In this document: piece after piece, positions 12,141-22,702 of the stretch
How the letters are laid out: the number at the start of each line of letters is the position of its first letter
Numbering within the stretch: the first letter of the stretch is position 1
NCBI GenBank assembly: GCA_032622095.1
Contig: CP136068.1
Coordinates: 63,508,025-63,572,024, forward strand
Direction: 5' to 3'
Source: Siphonodentalium dalli
Taxonomy: Eukaryota; Mollusca; Scaphopoda; Gadilida; Siphonodentaliidae
Length of the DNA: 64,000 bases
The notes under the pieces: model-generated
Databases searched by the model: none
Told to the model about the DNA's origin: nothing
What the model saw: the letters and a program-made list of their open reading frames with translations, nothing else
Position numbers and translations under genes: made by a program

Positions 12141-13121
12141 TTATAATTACAACTACTTTCGTTTTCGTCGAAATGCGGGCATTTGATTGGTCGAGAGGCT
12201 ACCGCGTGACCTGCGTCTATCAGTGCATAGACTTTGCAGTAGACGAGTCACATCGCGTAGTGACACTTTAAGAAAATTGGGCGAGTCTATAACCGTCGCC
12301 CCACACGACGTCCCCGGATGACGCGAAAGCGCGGAACGAGAATTCCATTAGAATTTCAGTGAAAAAACAACTCGAAAACTCAATGTTAGAAACATTTGAA
12401 CAAGTAGTCTATGTCTATATTCCATGTCTCAGCTTCTTATCTACACTATACTATACTTATGTCTGTTCATTTCAGCCGTATTCATGTTTTTGTAAAGCTC
12501 GATTGAACACTCAAAGTTTATTTGTCCAATTTTCGAAAAAGCGTCTATGACAACGTGTATAGTTACTGCTGTGAACACAACTTATCATAAATCAGGCTGA
12601 TCAACATGGCAAAATTTATTGGAAATAAATAAAATGTGTTACCCGATTACAACCCTTTTAACATTTTTCAGCTTTATTACAATGCTAATGACATGACATT
12701 TGTCACGAGCACATTAGATATGATCGGGGCATTTGTTTACAAATTTATACATCGCCATGATCGGACTGGAGTCTGGACTGGTCTGAAGTTAATAATTTTA
12801 CCGGAGATCGCGGATTCGACTTTGTGTGTGTTGATAAGTATTGGGTTGTTGTTGAGTCATTTTAAACGTAAATCGTAGCCAAACAAGTAATTCTTTTTAT
12901 CATGGATTGTTCATTGCTGAAAATTGAAGTTGAAGCGTAAATATTTATTTTCTGAAAGTTTGCTTGACGAAATTGCTCGTTGACAATTTCGGCCAATTTA
13001 TTTTCGGCCCATCAACCAAATTTTGAGATCGTCCAACGGAAAATCATGTTTTGGCAATTAATTTTCTGAGATGGATTAATAGTAGATAGCTGAAAATAAA
13101 TTGTTATAGTTGTAATTATAA
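12141..13121 (+). mobile_element. Nested element with 15-bp inverted ends, ~981 bp
   Basis: Bounded by TTATAATTACAACTA (12141-12155) and its perfect complement (13107-13121). The segment is missing from copy B, where the flanks are continuous near 22775. The interior is more CpG-rich than the surroundings near 12160-12340. It contains an 80-codon ORF (12636-12878) with hydrophobic stretches that I do not recognise. Target duplication could not be fixed because the termini are AT-rich. Confidence 0.6.
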
Positions 13122-13123
13122 GC

Positions 13124-13279
13124 CATCAACGTCGTTTTTCAGTTGATCTATGAACATATAGACCGATCAGTAGACGAATAACATACTTAGTATAATCCGC
13201 TTCGCGGAATTATACAGTATGTTATTCGTCTACTGATCAGTCTATACGCTCATAGATCAACCGAAAAACGACGTTGATG
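13124..13279. repeat. 156-nt hairpin (MITE-like palindrome)
   Basis: The two ~73-nt arms run from CATCAACGTCGTTTTTCNG to the centre CGCTTCGCGG and back with only a few mismatches (for example AACATATAGACC against AGCGTATAGACT). It directly abuts the 12141-13121 element and is also absent from copy B, so both may have entered as one unit. Confidence 0.9.
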
Positions 13280-14378
13280 ACATATGTAGTCTTCCATGGT
13301 TATCAATACGATGGAAATCTGCTTTCAGCTAAACGAGGTTCAAATTGTGTTAACATGCAAATTTAATTAAAGGTTACAGCGCAAATAACAGTGAGACAAG
13401 CCATATAATTAATTTTACTTGTGTTTGTGTTGATAAACAAGGTGTTGTATCTTGCTTGCCAAGATTCATGGTATAGCTGAAAAGTAAAATTCCACTTCAT
13501 TGCTATCACGATAAACAATTGTGTATTGCTACCTTATATGATACACTATATGCATTTTCTACTGATATGTTATGACAAGAACTAACACCAATGCTTATCT
13601 GCATCATCAGTTGCCATTTGATATGGTAACCACCAATATTTCTCAACTAGTACTCTGGTTTAGAGTATAGCACAGACGGCTAGACTTTGGGATAGTAAAT
13701 TGCCCCCCAAGCTATGATGGCGGTCTAAGATACTTTCTAATTTCACACAGTAAGGACATTTGAAGAAAAGACACGTATGCCATATAGGACATCGCCAATT
13801 TGTATAAGAAATTAAAGCTATGCGCATTTACTTAAAATTAGCCGATTAACGTTATTGCTCATGATGGAATGCCAGTGTGACATTTGGTGTTCTAACGAAC
13901 ACTGACTTTTGTCTTTTGGCTGCCATTTTGGTGGCCATATTGGATGAAACTCAACAGTTCCGTTAAAGTGGGATAATAATTCCGTATGTGGCACGAATAT
14001 ATATTTCCCATCACTGTATTCCGATCATTTCTTTACATCTATTGCTACAATATCGGAATTGATATTTGACAAGTTGCTATAATTATGTTGTTTAAAGAGG
14101 ATTTTTGACAGATCGAACATGTTTTGTACAATACAATTGCAGCACATCATTGCTGAAGCAATAATTAAATACAGAATTGTCACAATTCGCAGTCGCTACC
14201 AAACAGGATGTCATTTACATGAGATCCTTGAAAATCGCAAATTTGTTGATTTTCTGTTGCCATTTTGGCAGCCGTCTTTGACTGGAATAATATTGTCCCG
14301 GGAATTTGGGTACTGTACTTTGAGAACTGTTATTGATGAATTGCCCTAATTGAAAAAAATGCATAACAATTAAGAAAT

Positions 14379-15185
14379 CAGTCTGAGTAAACTCATACCT
14401 AAATATTCATTACAACATTGAATATTAGGTCTGACGGATAACATCGATATCTCATTTCCAAGTCCTCAGGATTCCGTAATCTGATTGATTGCGTAAATTA
14501 TTTTCCGTCCAATGAAACCGTATGGGTTAATAAACAAGTGTTAGTGGGCGGAGACTCCCATAATGTCACCTCTAAATATAGTAACAGAGCGGAATTTCGT
14601 CGGTATTTCTCTGATCGAAATTCGGTCTGATTCCGATTAATTTGAAGGATGTGCTGGACTTGATAGATAGGCCTGCGTATGGTACCAACTTGGCCTCCCA
14701 TAAATATAAATAGAACTCACTCATGTCCGTGTATTTGATTTACTTTATTGTAACATGGTTTGCAAATCAAATTATTTGTCGTAAAAAAGTCATCTGAAAG
14801 TTAAACACCGAGGAAATGACTTAATTTTATGCTTTTAAATAGTTCTAAAGCATCATTTTTTATGACGACCTTATTTTTTGCTCTCGGATGCAGCTTTCCC
14901 GTTGATGCAGCGAGTTCATCTCCCAAAAAAGAATAGTCGCACACACGACAAATATTATCTTCTGTAAGTTTATGTCGCGACACATGCCTTCTATGGGTTG
15001 ATGAGTCGGCCATTGTTATTGCGAAGCACAACAAATAACACGTGGAGACACCTGTCAATCATCGATGTATTTTTAAAAATCCGTGACATCAGTTTGGGGA
15101 AGCTCTTCGCTGAATAGAAATGGTTTTGGCGACATTAGCTCCAGACTCTATATTTCAAATATAGAGTCGACGTTCACCCAGACTG
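14379..15185 (+). mobile_element. Nested TIR element in copy A, 807 bp, 9-bp TSD
   Basis: Termini CAGTCTGAGTAAAC and GTTCACCCAGACTG are inverted, and the element is flanked by TTAAGAAAT on both sides (14370-14378 and 15186-15194). Copy B has a single AATTAAGAAATATGCG at the matching place (around 23850), an empty site. A 9-bp duplication suggests a MULE-type element; CAG termini with 8 bp (TAAGAAAT) would suggest hAT instead. No transposase is visible. Confidence 0.8.
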
Positions 15186-15314
15186 TTAAGAAATATGCGG
15201 ACCCATGAAGTCTAACAAACTTTTTTCGACAAAGTAAGTGATACACTATCATAATATCATAGTCTGTACATTTGTTCAAAAAATTCCCACGAAATTACAT
15301 AAGCGACTCTACTA

Positions 15315-15545
15315 CCTGGAATGTCTACTCCAAGTATCATACCAAGCAGCGATGAGAAATCAGCAGCGATAGCAAAGGGAAACAATTTAGGAAAAGGGCA
15401 CAATCCACCATTAGCAACAGGCATAAACGAAGTGAAAATGATAGAACAGAGCCAAGACAGCACAAAAAACAGTTATAATATCAAACAGAATGATACAAAA
15501 CAATCTGGAAATATCGCAAAATCATCCACAAATCCCTTAATTGGA
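15315..15545 (+). pseudogene. Retrotransposon ORF1-like remnant, 3' part
   Basis: Immediately after copy A and its CCT duplication the sequence resumes a low-hydrophobicity Ser/Lys/Asn-rich frame (15321 onward: MSTPSIIPSSDEKSAA). Joining 8957 to 15315 gives a Pro/Ser/Thr-rich linker (TKPPSPGMSTP) in one of the three frames, consistent with one ORF cut by copy A. It fades near 15545 with no clear stop context, and the gene identity is uncertain. Confidence 0.4.
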
Positions 15546-15819
15546 ATGCACTGGGTTTACGGTATTCTCAGAATCCGACGATGTTGCATATATAGCAAGT
15601 GCATGCTTCGTGTGATATTCAGAGCTGTGTCGCCTTTGCTACTGTAAGCCCTTTGATTTGTGTCCACATCAAAACATTGGTTTGAAATAGTAAAAACAAA
15701 TTGAAAATGTAAGGTCGGAGTGGTCAGGTTACTACTACGTTTTCAGATCTTTGCAACTTTCGACCAAGAACCATCAACGTTATTTAGTATTTTATTCACT
15801 TACATTCAAGCACAGGTGA
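15546..15819. other. Unannotated stretch
   Basis: No gene, repeat or hairpin recognised between the ORF1-like remnant and the hairpin at 15820. Confidence 0.3.
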
Positions 15820-15914
15820 CCAGAACAAAATTTGACCCCCCCACCACAATAATACTTAATCCTATATAGGATTAGGCGAAGTGTTACTGGGGTGGGGGTC
15901 AAATTTTGTTCTGG
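15820..15914. repeat. 95-nt hairpin MITE
   Basis: Arms start CCAGAACAAAATTTGACCCC and end with the complement ending TTTTGTTCTGG. They meet at CCTATATAGGATTAGG. About five mismatches are present. No target duplication could be identified. Confidence 0.9.
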
Positions 15915-16340
15915 GGACCAGTGCATTGAAGATAACGCGACTAAACATTAATTCGTTTTATATCAAAGCTGCGGTAGACCTATATGGTTTACTTTGGGAA
16001 AATATTCAACATGCAGTTGGAAATTTCACAACTGACACAAAAATAATTGGAAATTTCAAACGAGCAGTAGGTTGAAATTGCTCTCGTAGTTTGTATTCCT
16101 GCAATATATTAATTAGTGGGGAATTTGTTGTTTTTAGAGCAGCATTTTTATATATTTACAATCACATATGCATTCGCATCGTGGAACATGAATGCTGTGG
16201 TGTTGGTTGGTCAAAAGTACGTCACTCAAGACTCCAACTGCTTTGTGGTTACACGCAAAATGTCAGACCAACTTGCATCCATACTCAATGGAACACAAGC
16301 AAATCAACATCCATTTGTTAAATTGTCCTACTTTATGTCA
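15915..16340. other. Unannotated stretch with one open frame
   Basis: An open frame spans about 16116-16340 and continues into the satellite. The part before the satellite has ordinary amino-acid composition and is preceded by TTGTTTTTAG, which could be a splice acceptor. No donor and no recognisable domain were found, so it is not called as a gene. Confidence 0.25.
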
Positions 16341-18666
16341 ATTTTTAGCTCAACTTACTTTGTAAGTTTGATCTATGCCATGGTTTGGCGTCCGTCTTCC
16401 GTGTGTGCGTGTGTCCGTCAACAATTTCCTTTGGCGCGGGCTACAGGTCGTAACTTTGGTCTGATCTTTATGAGATTTGTCATGAATGTTAACAATGACA
16501 TATAGATGGGAACGAGTCATTTTGGGGTCGTTCGGCCGAAAAACATGGCCGCTGGTGGCCATCTTGGATTTCAAATTTCAATCCATTGGCGCGGGCTACA
16601 AGTAGTACTGTTTGTCTGATCATCATGAAATATGTCATAGATATATTGACATTTAGATGGGAACGAGTGATTTTGGGGTCGTTCGGCCAAAAAACATGGC
16701 CACCAGCATCCATCTTGGATTTTACTCTTTGCATGACTAAATCCTTTGGCGCGGGTTACAGGTCGTAGCTTTGGTTGGAACTTCATGAAATATGTCATGG
16801 ATGTTAACAATGACATGTAGATGGGAACGAGTCATTTTGGTGTTGTTCAGCCGAAAAACATGGCTGCCAGCAGCCATCTTGGATTTTACTCTTTGCATGA
16901 CTAAATCCTTTGGCACGGGCTACAGGTCGTATCTTTGATCCGATGTTTATGAAATTTGTCATGAATGTTGCCATTGACATGTAGATGGGAACGAGTCATT
17001 TTGGGGTCATTCGGCAAAAAAACATGGCTGCTGGCGGCCATCTTGGATTTCAAAATTCAATCCATTGGCGCGGGCTACAGGTCGTACTGTTTGTCTGATC
17101 ATCATGAAATTTGTCATGGATGTTCATATTGACATTTAGAAGGGAATGAGTGATTTTGGGGTCGTTCGGTCAAAAAACATGGCCGCCAGCAGCCATCTTG
17201 GATTTTACTCTTTGCATGACTAAATCCTTTGGCGCGGGCTACAGGTCGTAGCTTTGGTCGGAACTTCATGAAATTTGTCATGGATGTTAACAATGACATA
17301 TAGATGGGAACGAGTCATTTTGGGGTCGTTCGGCCGAAAAACATGGCCGCTGGTGGCCATCTTGGATTTCAAATTTCAATCCATTGGCGTGGGCTACAGG
17401 TCATACTGTTCGTCTGATCATCATGAAATTTGTCATAGATGTTAATATTGACATGTAGATGGGAACAAGTGATTTTGGGGTCGGTCGGCCAAAAAACATG
17501 GCCGCCAGCAGCCATCTTGGATTTTACTCTTTGCATGACTAAATCCTTTGGCACTGGCTACAGGTTGTAGCTTTGGTCGGAACTTCATGAAATTTGTCAT
17601 GAATGTTAACAATGACATATAGATGGGAACGAGTCATTTTGGGGTCGTTCGGCCGAAAAACATGGCCGCTGGTGGCCATCTTGGATTTCAAATTTCAATC
17701 CATTGGCGCGGGCTACAAGTAGTACTGTTTGTCTGATCATCATGAAATATGTCATAGATATATTGACATTTAGATGGGAACGAGTGATTTTGGGGTCGTT
17801 CGGCCAAAAAACATGGCCGCTGGTAGCCATCTTGGATTTCAAATTTCAATCCATTGGCGCGGGCTACAGGTCTGATCATCATGAAATATGTCATAGATGT
17901 TAATATTGACATTTAGATGGGAACGAGTGATTTTGGGGTCGTTCGGCCAAAAAACATGGCCACCAGCATCCATCTTGGATTTTACTCTTTGCATGACTAA
18001 ATCCTTTGGCACGGGTTACAGGTCGTAGCTGTGGTCGGAACTTCATGAAATATGTCATGGATGTTAACAATGACATGTAGATGGGAACAAGTGATTTTGG
18101 GGTCGTTCGGCCAAAAAACATGGCCACCAGCATCCATCTTGGATTTTACTCTTTGCATGACTAAATCCTTTGGCACGGGTTACAGGTCGTAGCTTTGGTC
18201 GGAACTTCATGAAATATGTCATGGATGTTAACAATGACATGTAGATGGGAACGAGTCATTTTGGGGTCGTTCGGCCGAAAAACATGGCCGCTGGTGGCCA
18301 TCTTGGATTTCAAAATTCAATCCATTGGCGCGGGCTACAGGTCGTACTGTTTGTCTGATCATCATGAAATATGTCATAGATGTTAATATTGACATGTAGA
18401 TGGGAACGAGTCATTTTGGGATCGTTCGGCCAAAAAAATGGCCGCCAGCAGCCATCTTGGATTTTAATCTTTGCATGACTATATCCTTTGGCGCGGGCTA
18501 CAGGTTGTAGCTTTGGTCAGATCTTCATGAAATTTGTCATGGATGTTAACAATGACACGTAGATGGGAATGAGTCCTTTTGGGGTCAATTGGCCAAAAAA
18601 ACATGGCCTCCAGCAGCCATCTTGGGTTTTACTCTTTGCATGACTAAATCCGTTGGCACAGGTTAG
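16341..18666 (+). repeat. Satellite array, ~152-167 bp unit, ~14-15 copies
   Basis: Each unit carries GGCGCGGGCTACAGGTCGTA, then an ATGAAATTTGTCATGGATGT-like block, GATGGGAACGAGT, TTTTGGGGTCGTTCGGCC, AAAACATGGCC and CATCTTGGATTT. Unit starts fall near 16432, 16587, 16747, 16911, 17066, 17229, 17384, 17549, 17703, 17856, 18008, 18172, 18326, 18493 and 18654. Two subtypes differ in the linker (TTGCATGACTAAATCCTTTGG or AAATTTCAATCCATTGG) and mostly alternate, giving a ~320 bp higher-order period. The left edge is a TTTTTAGCTCAACTT start followed by GTCCGTC repeats. Many overlapping ORFs are artefacts of this array. Confidence 0.95.
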
Positions 18667-19229
18667 ACATTTCAATTAGCACCTTTCCTATTCCACCATT
18701 TACTGTCAACCATTAAATTATTGCCCTACCTAAGTTGAGCTACAGTGTCATTGACAATTTCATTTTGACTGAAATGATCATCAGTTGGTAGTTTTCCAAC
18801 CTTAGGAGGGGGTGTAAGGTTGGAAATTTCCAGCTCTTAGAAAGCTTGGAGGCCAGTCTATAGATACTAGGATTTTGCAATCAGGAGGGGGGGAGTGCAA
18901 ATGGAATTAGCAAACTTGTGAGTTTGGTCTGAATCAAGGGTGGGGTGTGGTTTGAAATTCCAAGTTGGACACCCCAATGAAGACCCTCTAGCCACTTCCC
19001 TGTCCACAGGTCACTTTTGAGTGCCGTATATGCCACAATAGGAATCAGGCCAAAACAAGACACAGGTAAATGTGATATAGAATGACAAATTGAAAATGTA
19101 AGCCGATCCACATGCCACACGGAAAGTATACTATAAACCGGGGTAGGGGAACAATTTATTTGAGTCTTTATTCTTCTATTGATACTGGTTTGCACTTTAA
19201 ACGGTGACCGATGACCCAAACGAGGACAA
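18667..19229. other. Stretch with weak dispersed repeats only
   Basis: 18780-18990 resembles about 34995-35180 (GGTTGGAAATTTCCA-like motifs next to GGAGGGGGG runs). 19125-19205 resembles 27265-27345 (ATTTATTTGAGNCTTTANTCTTCTAT). No gene seen. Confidence 0.4.
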
Positions 19230-19289
19230 GTTACCTCATCGCTTTTAATCGCTCGCTCGTCTCCGGCCGGTGTTATTAACCCTGCAAAT
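19230..19289 (+). repeat. Left part of a ~300-bp GC-richer repeat, split by copy B
   Basis: TCGCTCGCTCGTCTCCGGCC then GGTGTTATTAACCCTGCAAAT matches 24340-24385 and the reverse complement of 26610-26665. Its continuation (AATGCCGATATGGGCTAAGA) is found at 24072, on the far side of copy B. Confidence 0.85.
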
Positions 19290-21016
19290 TAGTAGAGTCG
19301 CTTATGTCCGATCATGAACAAATATAGAGACCATGCTCATGAGCCAGTATATGATCTCTACTTCAGAACAAAATTTGTTAGACCCCCTGAGGTCGCGACT
19401 GGGTGGTCTGATGACGTCACAGAGATGGCCGCCATGCTCATTTTCATAAGTTCGCTACTGTTGGATTTCATGATAAAAATATAATTGTGATATAAAATAT
19501 ATGACAATCCTTTTGTAAAGTGTATGGTGTGATGCCATGTTATATTTATATATCAAAATTTGTCTTCTCGATCAAAGATGGCCACCAAAATGGCGACCGG
19601 AAGTGGGAAATTTGATGATTTTCCATATAAGTCGCTTTCATCAATTCCGATTGTATCGAACTGGTGAGGATTAGAGAACATATCTCTCTTCATTCTGGAT
19701 AATGAATCACTTAGGCATCAAAATAATTGATTTTTCTTTCCCAAATTCGATAGTTTAAAGGAAGTGGTATGGTTTTCGCTAAAATATACTTTTTTATTTT
19801 CTAACTATTTCCTTTAGAAAATTGGAATTAATCGGTGTTGGAAATGAGTTGGATCATTACATAAGGTATCTACATCTAACTGGATCCAGATACTGTCAAC
19901 TTAATCCAAGATGGCTTCCAAAATGGCGGCCAAAATTTGATAATACGCAAATTTTAGCCTCTTTCGCCCAATTACATTTCTGTCATGTAGAAGGAGAATA
20001 AGTAGACTAATTTTCTTCTTCCAAATAAATAACCGCCATGTTATGACACATTCCTATTAGTTTTCTTACTGCAATGACTCAAAATGTGAGTTCATATGAT
20101 AATTATTTTCTAAAATAAGCATCGTTAAAATTCGCCATACATTATATTTGTTTATACATCAAATAACATGTCCACTACAGGAGAACGATATTTCGGTGTT
20201 AGATATATGAATGAATGTACTCCTATTTAGATAATCCGAAGTTATTAATATCTTATTATAATCGAGATGGACGCCAATATATCCCACCATGTAAGAATTA
20301 CACATATGCAAATCGTTATCGTACATGGGCTTTCGATGAGAGCATACCATTCACAAAATAAAACCGAAATCAGGGACCAGCCGAGAGGGCGATGTGGGTG
20401 AAGAAGTCTCCCTATTCTTGCTCACTTTGCCCTAATTTTGCAGCCGGGCGAAGTTTAAGTCGCCCTGAAATTTCCGAAGTTTACCTAAGAAAATCGGCAA
20501 AATATTTATTGCCAACATTGATTGAACCCAGTTATCCATTGACACTGTCGTAGATAACACCATAGTTACTATTAACAGCTGTATTAATCCGATTTGGGAG
20601 CACATTCACACCTGAGTGTTGATTGCAGACAGCTGTAAATACATCGTCAGGTGTCCAGTGACTTGTGATTTTGAGATTATCACACCTGAAGATTACAACT
20701 CTACACCTTACATCAGATCATCACCCCTTTGTTAAATTATGTAAAGGCCAGATTAGCTTTGAAAACAAATTCATTTTTGCAACATAGTAATATCTGTACC
20801 CATGTTAGGGACTTTCAATGAGTGAAAATGTTCAAGATTTCTATCGTTTTTTAGCATTTTTTTTCGTATTCATAAGCATTGTCTAATTTTTGTTTCTTTT
20901 TGTATTCATAAGCAGTCGTAATTCTTATTTCTTTTTGTATTCATAAGCGGTTTTAAAAATGCCGTTCTTTCAAAACCATTCTCTCACAATTATATTTGGA
21001 CATTATACAGTATACA

Positions 21017-21160
21017 GTTGTCGCCCGTTGTCGAGGGAGACATTGAGATTTGTCACCCGCTCGAGAACGGAATGTCTCCCGAGGAGCGAAGCTCCGAGGG
21101 AGACATTCCGTTCTCGAGCAGGTGACAAACTCAATGTCTCCCGAGAAGAAGGGCAACAAC
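21017..21160. repeat. 144-nt hairpin inside the hAT-like element
   Basis: Arms of about 70 nt run from GTTGTCGCCCGTTGTCGAGG to the centre GGAGCGAAGCTCC and back to GGGCAACAAC. GGGAGACATTG and GAACGGAATGTCTCCC are perfectly paired. A related arm (TGTCTCCCGGGTCAGTGGGC) is at about 21999-22020, so the whole 21017-22040 block may be one nested element whose left end folds on itself. Confidence 0.9.
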
Positions 21161-22100
21161 TGTTTTGTTATCCGATTATACCACAGAAAATATCCTTGCC
21201 ATACACACGTACGATGTTGCACTGAGTCATGAGTGCTTTCTTTCCCGATTATGTATATTTTCAGTAACTACTTATCGTCCCATAGGATTTCTGTTCCATA
21301 AACGATAGTCAAGCTTTTAAGCGTTTGATAATCCGCGTTTATTTACGATCATTTTGGTGGTCAAATCGTCAATATCGGTCCATGCAATGTAAACCAATAA
21401 GCCATATAGGTATGTTCTCGTCTTCTGCAAGGCATATTCAATGTCGTCTTGTGCGCGCAATTTACTCGCGATGTTCATTTCATAACGGTCTTCCCCGAAA
21501 GCTATTGGGAAGTTGTCAATTTGATTAATGTACATTCATATGTGTCAGTGCTCATGGCGATCCTCACATAAAATACTTCTATGATCACATTGCAGACATC
21601 GCGGAAGATAAGCGCACAGTACCATTCATTCGCGACAAATGTATGCATTACGTTGTCTACCAGCGAACATTTATAACCAACCAACCTAAAGGGATCCTCT
21701 CTTTCAATCTTGCATCATAATGTCGACATGAACAGATTGAATCACCGAGATGTTGCGATGTAAAAAGTAAATAATAACGCTTGTCCGATAAAAGTATCAA
21801 CTTAAAACTTAAGAATATTAGTGTTCACAAAATATATGCAAATTAGCAAACACCACAACTGGTGTGTTTTGCGAATCCGTGGGGTATATAAGATCTATGA
21901 TTTTTTAGTACGTTGTAGTGATGCGAAGTAGATGAGTTACTGAAGTGTGTGTTTGGAGATATTCTTGCAATATAACATGAGGCGGGCGAAAAAAACAATG
22001 TCTCCCGGGTCAGTGGGCGACAGTGTGATTTGTCGCCCGGCACGTGACAGCACATGGGCCAATCAGAAGAGTGGAAAATAGGGAGGAGGATAACAATATT
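21161..22100. other. Interior of the nested block
   Basis: Single-copy-looking sequence with overlapping minus-strand open frames (21317-21535 and 21502-21684) of normal composition but no recognised motif. It ends in the related GGGAGACATTG-type arm and CCAATCAGAAG, a CCAAT-box-like string. I do not call a gene. Confidence 0.3.
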
Positions 22101-22545
22101 CATAGTTATTAGTGCGATGATTTGAACATAAAGCTTCCACATTTGAACCATTGTTTCACCATTTTAATATAAATATTACTTATCTCCTATTTTCTTTATA
22201 TAGCCTTTTATAGGCGACTACAGTGTGGGCGGATTTAAATTTTGCGAATGCATTTCTCCCTGGAAATCTCCCACTTCGCCCTATTTTTGTGACAGGGAGA
22301 AGTCACTTCGCCCTGAAAATCAGGCCTAGGCTGGTCCCTGACCGAAATATATGTTCAAGCAAGTTAAGTATATGGACTTGTGCCAAATTTGATTCTGATA
22401 TTATATAAATATTTCAATAGAGACCAATATGGTATGTGGAGAGAATAATGAAGCTGCCAGCTTCAGGGGATCTAGCATGGTGCATGATAATGTTCATTTC
22501 AACTGAATAAACATGTCCTGGGATGCCAAAAACCAAGAGTAACGT

Positions 22546-22702
22546 CACATAACGACTTCACATATGACATGAAAGTGGTTGGACTACTTTGTTGAATATC
22601 ATCATCCACAATATTCACAATATAATATTGTGAATATTGTGGATGATGATATTCAACAAAGTAGCCCAACCACTTTCATGTCATGTGTGAAGTCGTTATG
22701 TG
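22546..22702. repeat. 157-nt near-perfect palindrome specific to copy B
   Basis: Arms of about 78 nt starting CACATAACGACTTCACATAT and ending with its complement; the centre is AATATAATATT and only a few mismatches occur. Copy A has only the single-arm version (near 11960-12060: TACTTTGTTGAATAGCATCA), so the second arm arose by inverted duplication within B. Confidence 0.93.

Larger units (their letters stand above)
8961..15314 (+). mobile_element. Copy A of a large TIR DNA transposon (3-bp TSD), 6354 bp
   Basis: The left end reads TAGTTGAGTCGCTTATG and the right end is its complement, CATAAGCGACTCTACTA with an AATTA variation inside. Both are flanked by CCT (8958-8960 and 15315-15317). The left terminal ~135 bp, including AACAAATATAGAGACC and TTTGTTAGAC, matches the reverse complement of the right end. 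The same ends and internal order recur in copy B at 19290-24071, which confirms the boundaries. A has extra segments relative to B: 10204-11910, 12141-13279 and 14379-15185. No transposase frame is visible, so it is non-autonomous or fully decayed. The 3-bp duplication leaves several superfamilies possible (PIF/Harbinger, CACTA-like, Academ-like), and I do not assign one. Confidence 0.85.
20371..22340 (+). mobile_element. hAT-like element, family CAGGGACCAGCC, 1970 bp
   Basis: Termini CAGGGACCAGCC and GGCTGGTCCCTG with the 8-bp duplication ACCGAAAT (20363-20370 and 22341-22348). Copy A carries the uninterrupted AAACCGAAATATATGTTCA at the same place, a true empty site. Subterminal GGGCGAAGT/TCGCCCT motifs are repeated. 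A second family member lies at 61357-62239 in opposite orientation. 8-bp duplication and CAGGG ends indicate the hAT superfamily. No transposase. About 1.1 kb near 21017-22100 is a secondary insertion absent from the other copy. Confidence 0.9.

Noticed and set aside
16116-16340. Frame preceded by TTTTTAG, considered as an exon
   Set aside because: No donor before the satellite, no recognised domain.
16489-18133. Many overlapping minus-strand frames with SFPSKCQY-like repeats
   Set aside because: They are frames through the ~160-bp satellite and recur with each unit.
21317-21684. Overlapping minus-strand frames as a small gene
   Set aside because: No motif, no splice support, and located inside a nested mobile block.
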